Shown here piece after piece: positions 43,131 through 52,226 of a stretch of 64,000 bases of DNA. The translations under genes and the position numbers were made by a program. Every line of letters begins with the position of its first letter. Position 1 is the first letter of the stretch. The stretch is from Pseudomonas cavernicola (GTDB taxonomy: Bacteria > Pseudomonadota > Gammaproteobacteria > Pseudomonadales > Pseudomonadaceae): NCBI RefSeq assembly GCF_003596405.1, contig NZ_QYUR01000002.1, positions 2,434,501 through 2,498,500 of the forward strand, in the 5' to 3' direction. The notes under the pieces were generated by a model. The model worked only from the letters and a program-made list of their open reading frames with translations. It was not told where the DNA came from and searched no databases.

Positions 43131-45290
43131 GTGACGACCATGGAACGGACAGGACCAACCGGAGATCCGCGGCTTAGCCACGATGATCCGTTGCTGGACG
43201 GTTTGTTGATCCTCTGCAATCTGCACGATTGCTCCGTCAGCCGTGGCAGCCTGAGTGCAGGCTTACCCATGCCCGAGCAACGGCTTAGCGCCGAACTCCT
43301 GCCCCGGGCGGCGGCGCGGGCAGGGTTGCAGGGCCGGTTGCTGCGCCGCGAACTGGGCGCCATTTCAGCGCTCAATCTGCCTGTTCTGCTGCTGTTGAAA
43401 GACGGCCGCAGTGCGGTGCTGCGCCAATGGGGGCCAAAGAACCAGGCGCTGATTCTGCCCAGCGAGGCGGAAGGTGGTGAGCAGTGGGTCAGCCGCGAAA
43501 CACTGGCTGCCGAGTACAGTGGCCAAGCGCTGTTCGCCCGACCACGACATGAACTGGAAGACCTGCGCACCCCCTTGGTACCTCGGGTCGAAGCCTGGTT
43601 CCGCGATACCCTCAAGCTTTCGCGCTGGCTATACACCGACGCGATTCTGGCCAGCTTGCTGATCAACCTGCTGGGGATGATGGTCCCGCTGTTTGTCATG
43701 CAAACCTACGACCGCGTCGTCCCCAACCAGGCCACCACGACCCTTTGGGTGCTGTCCATCGGCCTGCTGATCGGTACCGTGTTCGAACTGCTTTTACGCG
43801 TGATCCGTGCCCATCTGCTCGATGTCGCGGGAAAGAAAACCGACGTGGTGCTTTCTGCCACGCTCTTCGAGCGCATCACCGGCATGTCGATGAAAGCCCG
43901 GCCCGCCAGCGTCGGCGGTTTCGCCCAAAGCATCCATGACTTCCAAGGCCTGCGTGAATTTCTCACCGCCGTGACCCTGACCAGCATAATCGACCTGCCA
44001 TTTGCGCTACTGATGATGGTGGTGATCGGCTTGCTCGGTGGCTGGATCGTGGTGATTCCGCTCTTGGCGTTCCCGATCACCATCCTCTTCGCCATGATCA
44101 TCCAGTCGCGACTGCGGGACACCGTACAGAAGAGTCTGGCCCTCGGCGCCGAGCGCCAAGCCCTCTTGATCGAAACTCTTGGCGGCCTGGAAACACTGAA
44201 AGCCTGCAGTGCCGAAAGTGAGCGTCAGCACAAATGGGAAACCACCCATGGCGCGCTGACCCGCCTCGATGCGCACGCGCGCCACCTTTCCGCGCTGGCC
44301 ACCAACGGCACCCTGTTCCTCCAGCAATTCACTGGCATGGCCACCATAGTCGCCGGCGTCTACAGCATCATCGCCGGCGACCTGAGCGTCGGCGCACTGG
44401 TTGCTTGCTACATGCTCGGCAGCCGGGTCATGGCCCCGCTTGGGCAGATAGCCGGGCTGATCACCCGCTACCAACAAGCTCAGGTCACCATGAAAAGCAC
44501 CGACGCGCTGATGGCCCTGCCACAGGAGCGCCAGGCCAAACAACGGCCACTGGAACGTACCCATCTGAAAGGTGCACTGGATGTGCACCAGGTGAATTTC
44601 CGCTACCCAGGACAAAGCACTCCGGCACTGGCCAATATCAGCCTGCACATGGCGCCAGGCGAGCGCATCGGCATCATCGGCCGCAGTGGCTCAGGAAAAA
44701 GCACCCTGGCGCGACTGGTGATGGGTTTCTATACCCCGGATGAAGGCCAGGTCTTATTGGATGGTCTCGACTTGCGCCAACTCGACGTCGCCGACCTGCG
44801 CCATCAGGTTGGCTACGTCGCCCATGACCTGCCGCTACTCTCTGGCAGCCTGCGCGACAACCTGACCCTCGGCGCCCGCTATGTCAGCGATGCGCGCATG
44901 CTCGAAGTGGCCGAGATGACCGGGGTCAGTGAGTTGGCCCGGCAACATCCGCAAGGCTTCGACCGCCCAGTCGGCGAGCGCGGCCAACTGCTCTCCGGCG
45001 GCCAGCGTCAGGCGGTGCTACTCGCCCGCGCCCTGCTGCTCGACCCGCCGATTCTGCTGCTCGACGAACCGACCAGCGCGATGGATAACACCAGTGAGGA
45101 GATCCTCCGTAACCGCCTGCACACCTGGGCACAAGGCAAAACGCTGCTGCTAATCACCCATCGCTCCTCCATGCTCAGCCTGGTGGATCGACTGATCGTG
45201 CTGGATAACGGCCATATTGTCGCCGACGGTCCGAAAGAGGCGGTGATCGAAGCCTTGCGCAAGGGCCGCGTTGGCCCGGCAGCGGTTTAG
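43131..45290 (+). CDS. lapB: Type I secretion ABC transporter LapB
   Basis: 719 residues. An N-terminal C39-peptidase-like domain (about 1-135) lacks a convincing catalytic Cys/His pair, so it should bind substrate rather than cleave it. Six-helix membrane domain (about 155-440). The nucleotide-binding domain has Walker A GRSGSGKST, signature LSGGQRQ, Walker B ILLLDEPTSAMD and the switch His in LLITHRSS. The start is GTG at 43131 or ATG at 43140. It exports the adhesin through LapC and LapE. Confidence 0.94.
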   Translation: MTTMERTGPTGDPRLSHDDPLLDGLLILCNLHDCSVSRGSLSAGLPMPEQRLSAELLPRAAARAGLQGRLLRRELGAISALNLPVLLLLKDGRSAVLRQWGPKNQALILPSEAEGGEQWVSRETLAAEYSGQALFARPRHELEDLRTPLVPRVEAWFRDTLKLSRWLYTDAILASLLINLLGMMVPLFVMQTYDRVVPNQATTTLWVLSIGLLIGTVFELLLRVIRAHLLDVAGKKTDVVLSATLFERITGMSMKARPASVGGFAQSIHDFQGLREFLTAVTLTSIIDLPFALLMMVVIGLLGGWIVVIPLLAFPITILFAMIIQSRLRDTVQKSLALGAERQALLIETLGGLETLKACSAESERQHKWETTHGALTRLDAHARHLSALATNGTLFLQQFTGMATIVAGVYSIIAGDLSVGALVACYMLGSRVMAPLGQIAGLITRYQQAQVTMKSTDALMALPQERQAKQRPLERTHLKGALDVHQVNFRYPGQSTPALANISLHMAPGERIGIIGRSGSGKSTLARLVMGFYTPDEGQVLLDGLDLRQLDVADLRHQVGYVAHDLPLLSGSLRDNLTLGARYVSDARMLEVAEMTGVSELARQHPQGFDRPVGERGQLLSGGQRQAVLLARALLLDPPILLLDEPTSAMDNTSEEILRNRLHTWAQGKTLLLITHRSSMLSLVDRLIVLDNGHIVADGPKEAVIEALRKGRVGPAAV

Positions 45291-45300
45291 GAGACAGCGC

Positions 45301-46659
45301 ATGGAACTCTCTCAGTCGATACGCGGTTACTTCGCCAGCCTGCGCCAACAGAAGCAAGACACCGAATTCATGCCGGAAGTAGACGGCGCCGCGCTGGAAG
45401 ACTCGCCGTGGCTTTCACGGGTAACGCTCTGGACGGTCAGCGCCCTCCTCCTCACCGCACTGGTATGGGCTAATTTCGCCGCACTCGAGGAAGTCACGAC
45501 CGGCGAAGGCAAGGCCATCCCCTCCAGCAAAGTACAGGTCATCCAAAACCTGGAAGGTGGGATCGTCACGGAGATCTTCGTCCGTGAAGGTCAGGTGGTG
45601 AACAAGGGCGACAAGTTGCTGCGGTTGGATGACACCCGCTTCCTCTCCAACAAAGGTGAAACCGAGGCCGACCGCCTGGCCCTGGTCGCCCGCGTCGAGC
45701 GCCTGGCCGCCGAGGCCGAGGGCCGACCGATTGCCCTATCGGAAGACATCACCCGCGACGCGCCACAACTCGCCGAAGACGAAATGGCCCTGTACAGCTC
45801 GCGGCAAAGACGCCTGGATAGCGAACAACGTACCCTGGGCGAACAGTTACGACAGAAAACCCAGGAGCTAGCAGAGTTCCGCTCCAAACAGCAGCAGTAT
45901 CGCTCAAGCCTGGGCCTGCTCCAGCAGGAACTGAACATGTCTGAACCCCTGGTCGCCAGCGGTGCCATCTCCCCGGTGGAAATTCTCCGGCTGCGCCGCA
46001 GTGCAGTCGAGATACGCGGTTCGATGGACGCCACCACCCTGGCAATTCCGCGCGCCGAGGCGGCCATCAACGAAATCAAAAGCAAGATCGAGGAATCCGA
46101 ACTGGCGTTTCGATCAGACGCCGCCAAAGAGCTCAATGAAAAACGCACCGAGCTGCAAAAGATCACCGCCACCAGCGTCGCCATTCAGGATCGGGTCAGC
46201 CGTACCACTGTTATCTCTCCGGTACATGGCATCATCAAACAACTGAAGATCAACACCATCGGCGGCGTGGTGCAGCCAGGCAGCGACATGCTGGAAATTG
46301 TCCCGCTGGAAGACAACCTGCTGATCGAGGCCCGCGTGCGCCCGCAAGACGTGGCTTTTCTCCACCCGGGCCAGAGCGCCATGGTCAAGTTCACCGCCTA
46401 TGACTACACCATCTACGGCGGGCTGAAGGCCAAGCTAGAACTGATCAGCGCCGATACCGTGACCGACGACAAGGACAACAGCTTCTACCTGATCCAGGTG
46501 CGCACCGATAAGAACCATCTGGGTAAGGCTGACCATCCCCTGCTGATCATCCCCGGCATGGTCGCCACGGTGGACATCATCACCGGCGAGAAAAGCGTAC
46601 TGGACTACCTGCTCAAACCGGTACTCAAGGCCCGCTCCGAGGCCATGCGCGAACGCTGA
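45301..46659 (+). CDS. lapC: HlyD-family membrane fusion protein LapC
   Basis: 452 residues: one N-terminal membrane helix (about 40-62), a lipoyl-like half-motif VQVIQNLEGGIVTEIFVREGQVVNKGDKLLRLD, a long coiled-coil hairpin (about 115-290), then the beta-barrel region TTVISPVHGIIKQLKINTIGGVVQPGSDMLEIVP. Typical type I secretion adaptor. The ATG at 45301 follows AGGAGA; 10 bases separate it from lapB. Confidence 0.95.
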   Translation: MELSQSIRGYFASLRQQKQDTEFMPEVDGAALEDSPWLSRVTLWTVSALLLTALVWANFAALEEVTTGEGKAIPSSKVQVIQNLEGGIVTEIFVREGQVVNKGDKLLRLDDTRFLSNKGETEADRLALVARVERLAAEAEGRPIALSEDITRDAPQLAEDEMALYSSRQRRLDSEQRTLGEQLRQKTQELAEFRSKQQQYRSSLGLLQQELNMSEPLVASGAISPVEILRLRRSAVEIRGSMDATTLAIPRAEAAINEIKSKIEESELAFRSDAAKELNEKRTELQKITATSVAIQDRVSRTTVISPVHGIIKQLKINTIGGVVQPGSDMLEIVPLEDNLLIEARVRPQDVAFLHPGQSAMVKFTAYDYTIYGGLKAKLELISADTVTDDKDNSFYLIQVRTDKNHLGKADHPLLIIPGMVATVDIITGEKSVLDYLLKPVLKARSEAMRER

Positions 46660-46711
46660 TTGGAATCTGTTCATTGGATCCCCGCCTTCGCGGAAATGAC
46701 GTGAGGTATCT

Positions 46712-46804
46712 GTAGGCTGGGTAGAACGCAGTGAAACCCAGCGAGTGAAACCCGGCGGATGTATAGCTGGGTTTCACGAGGTGCATCCATGCACCTCGCC
46801 CTAT
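46712..46804. repeat. Palindromic intergenic repeat
   Basis: GTAGGCTGGGTAGAACGCAG start, then GTGAAACCCAGC ... AGCTGGGTTTCAC inverted arms and a perfect palindrome GAGGTGCAT-CC-ATGCACCTC. Same family as the repeat at 16945. It lies between lapC and tapT, which are convergent. Confidence 0.65.
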
Positions 46805-46876
46805 GGGCAGCTAAAGCTGTGCAAAACGGCTTTCCTGCCGTTCTGTCGCCTAGCCCTACCCCCACAGCCTACGGCC

Positions 46877-47482
46877 TTAGCTCGCCGAGCCATGATTGCG
46901 CCTAAACGTCTCCTCCCCCATCGCTGCAATCTGCCCCTCGATCAACACCTCGAACGGCCGTAGCAAATCCGCAAAACCAGCCGGCGCCTCGATGATCTCC
47001 AACGCCTGCACAATCGCCTCGATAGTCGACAAAGCACCGGCCATCGGTGCTTTGCGCAGACGGTAGCGCGAGGAAGCGCCCTGCGGCAGCGTCACTCGTG
47101 GCAGAGCCGCCAACGCTGGGTTGAGGTGCAGCAGTTTGCTGGCTTTGCGCCAGGTGCCATCCGGCACCACCAGCAGTAACGGTGCCCCCTCACGCGCAGC
47201 GGCGTACTCGCTCAGCGGCTGTGCGAGCTCGCCGGGAAACAGCAGGCAAGCTTGATGCCCCGGCTGCTCCAGCAAGACCGCCAAATCGGTGAACACTTCG
47301 CCCACCACCAGCTCAGCATTGATCAACCCTAACGCCGCCAGCCGCGCCGTATTCAAGGCATGTTTGACTTCACTCGGGTGTTGCAAGATCAGCACGCGGG
47401 TGCGGCTATCCAGGGCTGGAATCAGCGGGCATAGACAATGGCTGGTAGGTCGTGAACAGCGGGGACATTGCGGACGGGACAT
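46877..47482 (-). CDS. tapT: tRNA-uridine aminocarboxypropyltransferase (DTW domain)
   Basis: 201 residues. Zinc-ribbon-like CPRCSRPTSHCLCPL at the N-terminus, HPSEVKHALNTARL, and the catalytic motif VPDGTWRKASKLL, which corresponds to the DTW signature. E. coli TapT (YfiP) makes acp3U47 in tRNA from SAM. The ATG at 47482 has GAGGAG upstream. Confidence 0.9.
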   Translation of the reverse strand: MSRPQCPRCSRPTSHCLCPLIPALDSRTRVLILQHPSEVKHALNTARLAALGLINAELVVGEVFTDLAVLLEQPGHQACLLFPGELAQPLSEYAAAREGAPLLLVVPDGTWRKASKLLHLNPALAALPRVTLPQGASSRYRLRKAPMAGALSTIEAIVQALEIIEAPAGFADLLRPFEVLIEGQIAAMGEETFRRNHGSAS

Positions 47483-47778
47483 GCAGGACTCTCCTCGGCG
47501 CGCAGTGTGCCACAAAGGCCTAAGAACCTGCTCAACCTAGGCCAGCGGCAGTCTGTAGGCTGGGCCAGAAGTAGTTGGGGCATCCCTGCCGCAGAGCCAA
47601 CGCCCTGCTTTCCCACAGCAAATGCCTTGCCCCATGAGCATTTGCAGAGCCTTTCGGAGAGAAATTCCCTCCGCCCAGACAAAACCTTACTAAATATAAG
47701 GAATATTTACCCATCCCCCCTACAGGATGGTGAAACACGGCCGATAGCCGGGAATACCCACATAAAGGATGCGCCAAT
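47483..47778. other. 296-base intergenic gap upstream of the chemoreceptor
   Basis: Divergent gap between tapT and the chemoreceptor. A partial TAGGCTGGGC repeat lies near 47554. A short AT-rich stretch (CTAAATATAAGGAATATTTAC, 47692-47712) is the best place for a promoter. No ORF with coding character. Confidence 0.5.
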
Positions 47779-49401
47779 ATGCCCAGCCTATCGATAAAAC
47801 TGAAATTCATTCTCACCACCTTCCTGCTAATCGCCATGATCGCCTGCAACGCGTTCCTCGGTATCAAAGCCATGGATCTGCTCAACGACTCCAACAACCG
47901 CATCGCCCGCGCTACAGCGCCATCAGCGATCCAGTCCAACCGAGTGTTACGCCATACACTGCTCGCGATCCGCGAGGAAAAGAACATGCTCCTCGAAGCG
48001 GATCCGCAGCGTCAGGAAATATTCCGCAGCTCGCAGACAAAGGAGATAGCTGAAGCCAGGAAATCCCTGGATGAATTGCAAAAATTGCTCGTCAAGAAAG
48101 ACGATCTGCGCATCCTGGAACAGGCGAAAACTGAATTCGAAGTCTTGGTGCAGAGCACCAACACAGTGTTCGAACTGATCCGCAGCGAGCGTAAAGAGGA
48201 AGGCTTTAAGATTTCGGTAAACAAGACCAGGGAAAAATTCAACGAGTTTCAAACCAGTATGCTAACGCTGGTCAAAACCGTCGAGGAGCAGCTAGCTTAT
48301 GAGGCGGATTCAACCGATGTGCTCTACGACGAATACCGTTGGATCCTCATCTCAACTCTACTGTTCAGCGCCTTGGCTGGCGGGTTGGTGACCATCTTCC
48401 TGAGCCGCTACCTCAATCGCGGCTTCTCCGAGCTCATCGAAGCCTCGCGCAAGTTGGCCGATGGCGACCTGACCCACAAGCTGCCGATCCGCAACCACGA
48501 CGAGATCGGTAGCATCGGCCAGGCACTGAACGATATCAGCAGCCGCATGGCAGACACCGTGCGTGGCATAGTCGATGCCAGCTCCCAATTAGCCTCGGCC
48601 GCAGAGCAGACCAATCAGGTAATCGACGAGACCGCGCGCAACGTCCAGCGGCAGAGCAACGAGACCCAGCAGGCAGCGACCGCCATCACCGAAATGTCCG
48701 CCAGCTCCGAGGAGGTTGCCGGCAATGCCTCCCTGGCCTCGAGGGCCGCGCAGCAGGCGTTGGATAACAGCACCATTGGACGGCAGAAGGTCGGCCACAC
48801 CACCCAGGCCCTGGAACTGCTGAGACAGGAGATCGGCAACACCAGCACAGCGGTAGAACAACTGGCGCACAGTTCGCTGAGCATCACCGCCGTACTCGGT
48901 GTGATCCGCGATATCGCCGGGCAGACCAACCTGCTGGCGCTCAACGCCGCCATCGAGGCGGCACGGGCCGGCGAACAGGGGCGCGGTTTTGCGGTGGTCG
49001 CCGACGAGGTGCGCGCGCTGGCGCTACGTACCCAACAATCCACCGAAGAGATCGAGAAGATGGTGCAGGAAATCCAGAGCTGCTCGGACAGCGCCCTCAA
49101 GACCATGCAACGCAGCGCCCAACACTCCGAAACATCACTAGAACGCGCCGAAGAAGCCGCCACCAGCCTGGTCAGTATCGAAGAAAGCGTCAGCCAGATC
49201 ACCGACATGAACTGCATGATCGCCACTGCCACCGAGGAACAGACCTCGGTAGCGCGTGAGGTCGACCGCAGCCTGGTATCGATCAGCGACATCTCGACCC
49301 AGACCGCTACCGCTGCGCAAGAGACCTCCGCCGCCAGCAACGAAGTGGCGCGACTGGCGGTCGAGCTGAGCAAGATGGTGGGCTATTTCAAGGTAAGTTG
49401 A
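47779..49401 (+). CDS. Methyl-accepting chemotaxis protein
   Basis: 540 residues. TM1 (about 8-28), a periplasmic four-helix-bundle sensor of about 160 residues, TM2 (about 193-212), HAMP ([28 protein letters not shown]), and a signalling domain with the invariant tip [40 protein letters not shown]. Ligand unknown. No PAS domains and no C-terminal pentapeptide for CheR. It stands where PAO1 has bdlA but is a different protein. Confidence 0.92.
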   Translation: MPSLSIKLKFILTTFLLIAMIACNAFLGIKAMDLLNDSNNRIARATAPSAIQSNRVLRHTLLAIREEKNMLLEADPQRQEIFRSSQTKEIAEARKSLDELQKLLVKKDDLRILEQAKTEFEVLVQSTNTVFELIRSERKEEGFKISVNKTREKFNEFQTSMLTLVKTVEEQLAYEADSTDVLYDEYRWILISTLLFSALAGGLVTIFLSRYLNRGFSELIEASRKLADGDLTHKLPIRNHDEIGSIGQALNDISSRMADTVRGIVDASSQLASAAEQTNQVIDETARNVQRQSNETQQAATAITEMSASSEEVAGNASLASRAAQQALDNSTIGRQKVGHTTQALELLRQEIGNTSTAVEQLAHSSLSITAVLGVIRDIAGQTNLLALNAAIEAARAGEQGRGFAVVADEVRALALRTQQSTEEIEKMVQEIQSCSDSALKTMQRSAQHSETSLERAEEAATSLVSIEESVSQITDMNCMIATATEEQTSVAREVDRSLVSISDISTQTATAAQETSAASNEVARLAVELSKMVGYFKVS

Positions 49402-49442
49402 GAGGAAGACCGGCGCCCTGGAATACCGCCCACTTAAGGACA

Positions 49443-49610
49443 GAGCCAGCCTCGTAGGTTGGCTCTGATGTTGGCGCTGAAGTAGGTTGGCGCTGAACGC
49501 AGTGATGCCCAACAAGGAGTCGCCCCGCGACTCCCTTTGCACGGTTTCGAACGTGAAAGCCCAGCCTTGCGGGCCGATTGTTGGGCATCGCCTCCGGCTC
49601 AGCAACAACC
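49443..49610. repeat. Hairpins and repeat DNA after the chemoreceptor gene
   Basis: AGAGCCA ... TTGGCTCT (49443-49467) and GGAGTCGC-CCC-GCGACTCC (49515-49533) are two stable hairpins. The sequence GTAGGTTGGCGCTGAACGCAG and its inverted partner near TTGTTGGGCATCGCC belong to a common Pseudomonas repeat family. It separates convergent genes and may act as a terminator. Confidence 0.55.
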
Positions 49611-49630
49611 CACCCCTGCGCTCTCCTGAC

Positions 49631-50524
49631 TCAACGCTGATTGAGTTGGGCCTTGAGCAGATCGCGGAAGGTCTGGATCAGCGGCTCGCGGGAACGGCCG
49701 CGACGCAAGGTCAGCGAGAAAGGTGCCTGATAGCCGAAAGTCGTCGGCAGCAAGGGACGCAAACGGCCTTGTTCGACCCAGGACTGCGCGTAATGCTCGG
49801 GCAGATAACCGATGTAAGCGCCGGACAACACCAGGATCAACTGCGCCTCCATACTCTCCACCGTCGCCGCGCTGTGCTTGAAGCCGTGCCGCGCCAGCTC
49901 CGCCTGACTCCAATAACCGCGGCCGACCATGCGCTGCTGGGTGATGACTTCCGCCGGAATTCGCCGCTCGGCAAATAAGGAGTGGCGGTCACTGCAATAC
50001 AGCCAATGTTGCTCACGATAAAGCGGCTGATAAACCAGACCGTTCATCCGCGTCGAGAAGGCACCGATGGCCAGGTCCAGACGATTGTCCAACACCCCCA
50101 ACTGCAGCTCGTAAGGGCTCATCACCGATAGGTGCAAGTGCACCGCGGGGTGTTCTTCACTGTAGGCGCCGATGGCCTCGGCCAAAGGCAGCGATGGGTC
50201 GCTGACCGTCGAGTCGAGCACGCCCAGATTGAGGGTGCCGCGCAGCTCACCTTTAAGCGCCGCCGCATAGCGCTCGAAACCTTCCATCTCACCGAGCAGA
50301 CGCAAGGTTTCCTGGAAGAACAACTCGCCCTTGCTGGTCAGGCTGAAACCGCCACGGCCGCGATGACAAAGGCTGAGACCGAGCTGGCCTTCCAACTGGC
50401 TCATATAGGTACTGATCGCCGAGGTCGACAGGTTCAGCTCCTGTTGCGCCGCCGCGAAGCCCTGATGGCGCACCACGCTGACGAAGATCCGCAGCAGTTT
50501 CAGGTCGGGTAGGACGGTAGACAT
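49631..50524 (-). CDS. gbuR: LysR-family regulator, GbuR-like
   Basis: 297 residues. N-terminal HTH (LKLLRIFVSVVRHQGFAAAQQELNLSTSAISTYMSQLEGQLG) and a periplasmic-binding-protein-like effector domain. It is divergent from gbuA, as gbuR (PA1422) is in PAO1, and so probably activates gbuA in response to 4-guanidinobutyrate. The ATG at 50524 is the family-like start. Confidence 0.85.
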   Translation of the reverse strand: MSTVLPDLKLLRIFVSVVRHQGFAAAQQELNLSTSAISTYMSQLEGQLGLSLCHRGRGGFSLTSKGELFFQETLRLLGEMEGFERYAAALKGELRGTLNLGVLDSTVSDPSLPLAEAIGAYSEEHPAVHLHLSVMSPYELQLGVLDNRLDLAIGAFSTRMNGLVYQPLYREQHWLYCSDRHSLFAERRIPAEVITQQRMVGRGYWSQAELARHGFKHSAATVESMEAQLILVLSGAYIGYLPEHYAQSWVEQGRLRPLLPTTFGYQAPFSLTLRRGRSREPLIQTFRDLLKAQLNQR

Positions 50525-50836
50525 AAAGACTCCGGGCTTGCACTCCCCTCTCCCGCTCGCGGGGCGAGGCGGCATGTTTTTAGAGCCGCAGGCTCGTGTG
50601 CCGATGAGCGCCTGAACGCTCCGCGTTCAGGCTGGGGCGCAGAGCGGAGAGGGCTGTGTATGCGCCCCCTCTCCCCAACCCTCTCCCAGCGGGAGAGGGA
50701 GCAAAGCGAGTCTACCCGCAGCCCGTTAGTTTAGAAATCTATGAACTAAGTATTTGCCGCCAGCGATTTGTCCTACAAGCCGCTCTGAGCAGAATCCGCC
50801 CAACTCCTACAACCACAACAACCGTGAGGCCACCCC
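50525..50836. other. 312-base divergent gap gbuR-gbuA with repeat DNA
   Basis: Holds CCCTCTCCC...GGGAGAGGG-type inverted repeats (CCCCTCTCCCGCTCGCGGG near 50545 and CCCTCTCCCAGCGGGAGAGGG near 50680) and a CGCAGGCTCG/GAACGC hairpin region. The gbuA promoter and GbuR sites should be in the last 120 bases, which are more AT-rich (TTTAGAAATCTATGAACTAAG). No gene seen. Confidence 0.5.
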
Positions 50837-51796
50837 GTGGATAAGATCCTCCATCAGCCCCTGGGCGGTAACGAAATGCCCCGTTTCGGCGGCATCGCCA
50901 CCATGATGCGCCTGCCACATATCCAGACTCCCGCCGAGCTCGACGCTCTGGACGCCGCCTTTGTCGGTGTGCCGCTGGACATCGGCACCTCGCTGCGCCC
51001 CGGCACCCGCTTCGGCCCCCGCGAAATCCGCGTCGAATCGGTGATGATCCGCCCGTACAACATGGCCACCGGCGCAGCACCGTTCGACTCGTTGAATATC
51101 GCCGATATCGGCGACGTGGCGATCAACACCTTCAACCTGCTGGACGCCGTACGCATCATCGAAGAAGCCTACGACAAGATTCTCGGTCACGGCATTCTGC
51201 CGCTGACCCTCGGTGGCGACCACACCATCACCCTGCCGATCCTGCGGGCCATCAAGAAGAAGCACGGCAAGGTCGGCCTGGTGCATATCGACGCCCACGC
51301 CGATGTAAACGACCACATGTTCGGCGAGAAAATCGCCCACGGCACCACCTTCCGCCGCGCGGTGGAGGAAGACCTGCTGGACTGCGACCGCGTCGTACAG
51401 ATCGGCCTGCGTGCCCAGGGCTACACTGCCGAAGACTTCAACTGGAGCCGCAAACAGGGCTTTCGCGTAGTCCAGGCCGAAGAGTGCTGGCACAAGTCGC
51501 TGGCACCGCTGATGGCCGAAGTGCGCGAAAAAGTCGGCGGCGGCCCGGTCTACCTGAGCTTTGATATCGACGGTATCGACCCTGCCTGGGCACCCGGCAC
51601 CGGCACCCCGGAAATCGGCGGCCTGACCACCATCCAGGCGATTGAAATCATCCGCGGCTGCCAGGGCCTGGACCTGATTGGTTGCGATGTGGTGGAAGTT
51701 TCCCCGCCCTACGACACCACCGGCAACACCTCGCTGCTCGGCGCCAACCTGCTGTACGAAATGCTCTGCGTGCTGCCGGGAGTGCAACGGCGATGA
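50837..51796 (+). CDS. gbuA: Guanidinobutyrase (agmatinase/ureohydrolase family)
   Basis: 319 residues, the length of P. aeruginosa GbuA, with the same N-terminus DKILHQPLGGNEMPRFGGIA. The binuclear manganese ligands are in GGDHTITLP, HIDAHADVND and SFDIDGIDPAWAPGTGTPEIGG. GbuA hydrolyses 4-guanidinobutyrate to 4-aminobutyrate and urea, the last step of the arginine transaminase pathway. Overlaps the next gene by 4 bases (ATGA). Confidence 0.92.
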   Translation: MDKILHQPLGGNEMPRFGGIATMMRLPHIQTPAELDALDAAFVGVPLDIGTSLRPGTRFGPREIRVESVMIRPYNMATGAAPFDSLNIADIGDVAINTFNLLDAVRIIEEAYDKILGHGILPLTLGGDHTITLPILRAIKKKHGKVGLVHIDAHADVNDHMFGEKIAHGTTFRRAVEEDLLDCDRVVQIGLRAQGYTAEDFNWSRKQGFRVVQAEECWHKSLAPLMAEVREKVGGGPVYLSFDIDGIDPAWAPGTGTPEIGGLTTIQAIEIIRGCQGLDLIGCDVVEVSPPYDTTGNTSLLGANLLYEMLCVLPGVQRR

Positions 51797-52197
51797 GCAC
51801 CCAGCAAGTGCTCGAGGCTGCCCGCCAACTGGTGGCCGCCTTCGTCAGCAATGACACCGAAGCCTACTTCGGGGCATTCAGCGAAGACGCCAGCTTCGTT
51901 TTCCATACCTGCGAACAGCCGCTGCTCTCGCGCGCGGCTTATCGAGAGCTGTGGGAAAGCTGGCAACGCGAGGGTTTCGAAGTGCTCGCCTGCACCTCGA
52001 GCAATCAATTTGTCAGCTTGCAGGGCGATGTCGCGATTTTTATCCACGACGTCAGCACCCGGCTACGCATTCAGGGCAGCGAAAGCCTGAGTCTGGAGCG
52101 CGAGACCATCGTCTTTCGCCAGCAACCGCAAGCAGGCCGCTGGCTGGCCTGTCACGAACACTTGTCGGCGATGCCGGAGCCACGGCCATCGACCTGA
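51793..52197 (+). CDS. NTF2/SnoaL-like protein
   Basis: 134 residues with the cone-shaped NTF2-like pattern: VLEAARQLVAAFVSNDTEAYFGAFSEDASFVFHTCEQPLLSRAAYRELW ... ETIVFRQQPQAGRWLACHEHLS. Similar to YybH/SgcJ-type proteins. The ATG at 51793 overlaps the gbuA stop, so it is translationally coupled to guanidinobutyrase, as PA1420 is positioned in PAO1. Function unknown. Confidence 0.8.
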   Translation: MSTQQVLEAARQLVAAFVSNDTEAYFGAFSEDASFVFHTCEQPLLSRAAYRELWESWQREGFEVLACTSSNQFVSLQGDVAIFIHDVSTRLRIQGSESLSLERETIVFRQQPQAGRWLACHEHLSAMPEPRPST

Positions 52198-52226
52198 CCT
52201 GCTGAGTCACCCCCGGGAGGGAAATC

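Noticed and set aside
47779-49401. Possibility that the chemoreceptor is the dispersal regulator BdlA (expected near gbuR in PAO1)
   Set aside because: BdlA is soluble with two PAS domains; this protein has two transmembrane helices and a periplasmic four-helix sensor.
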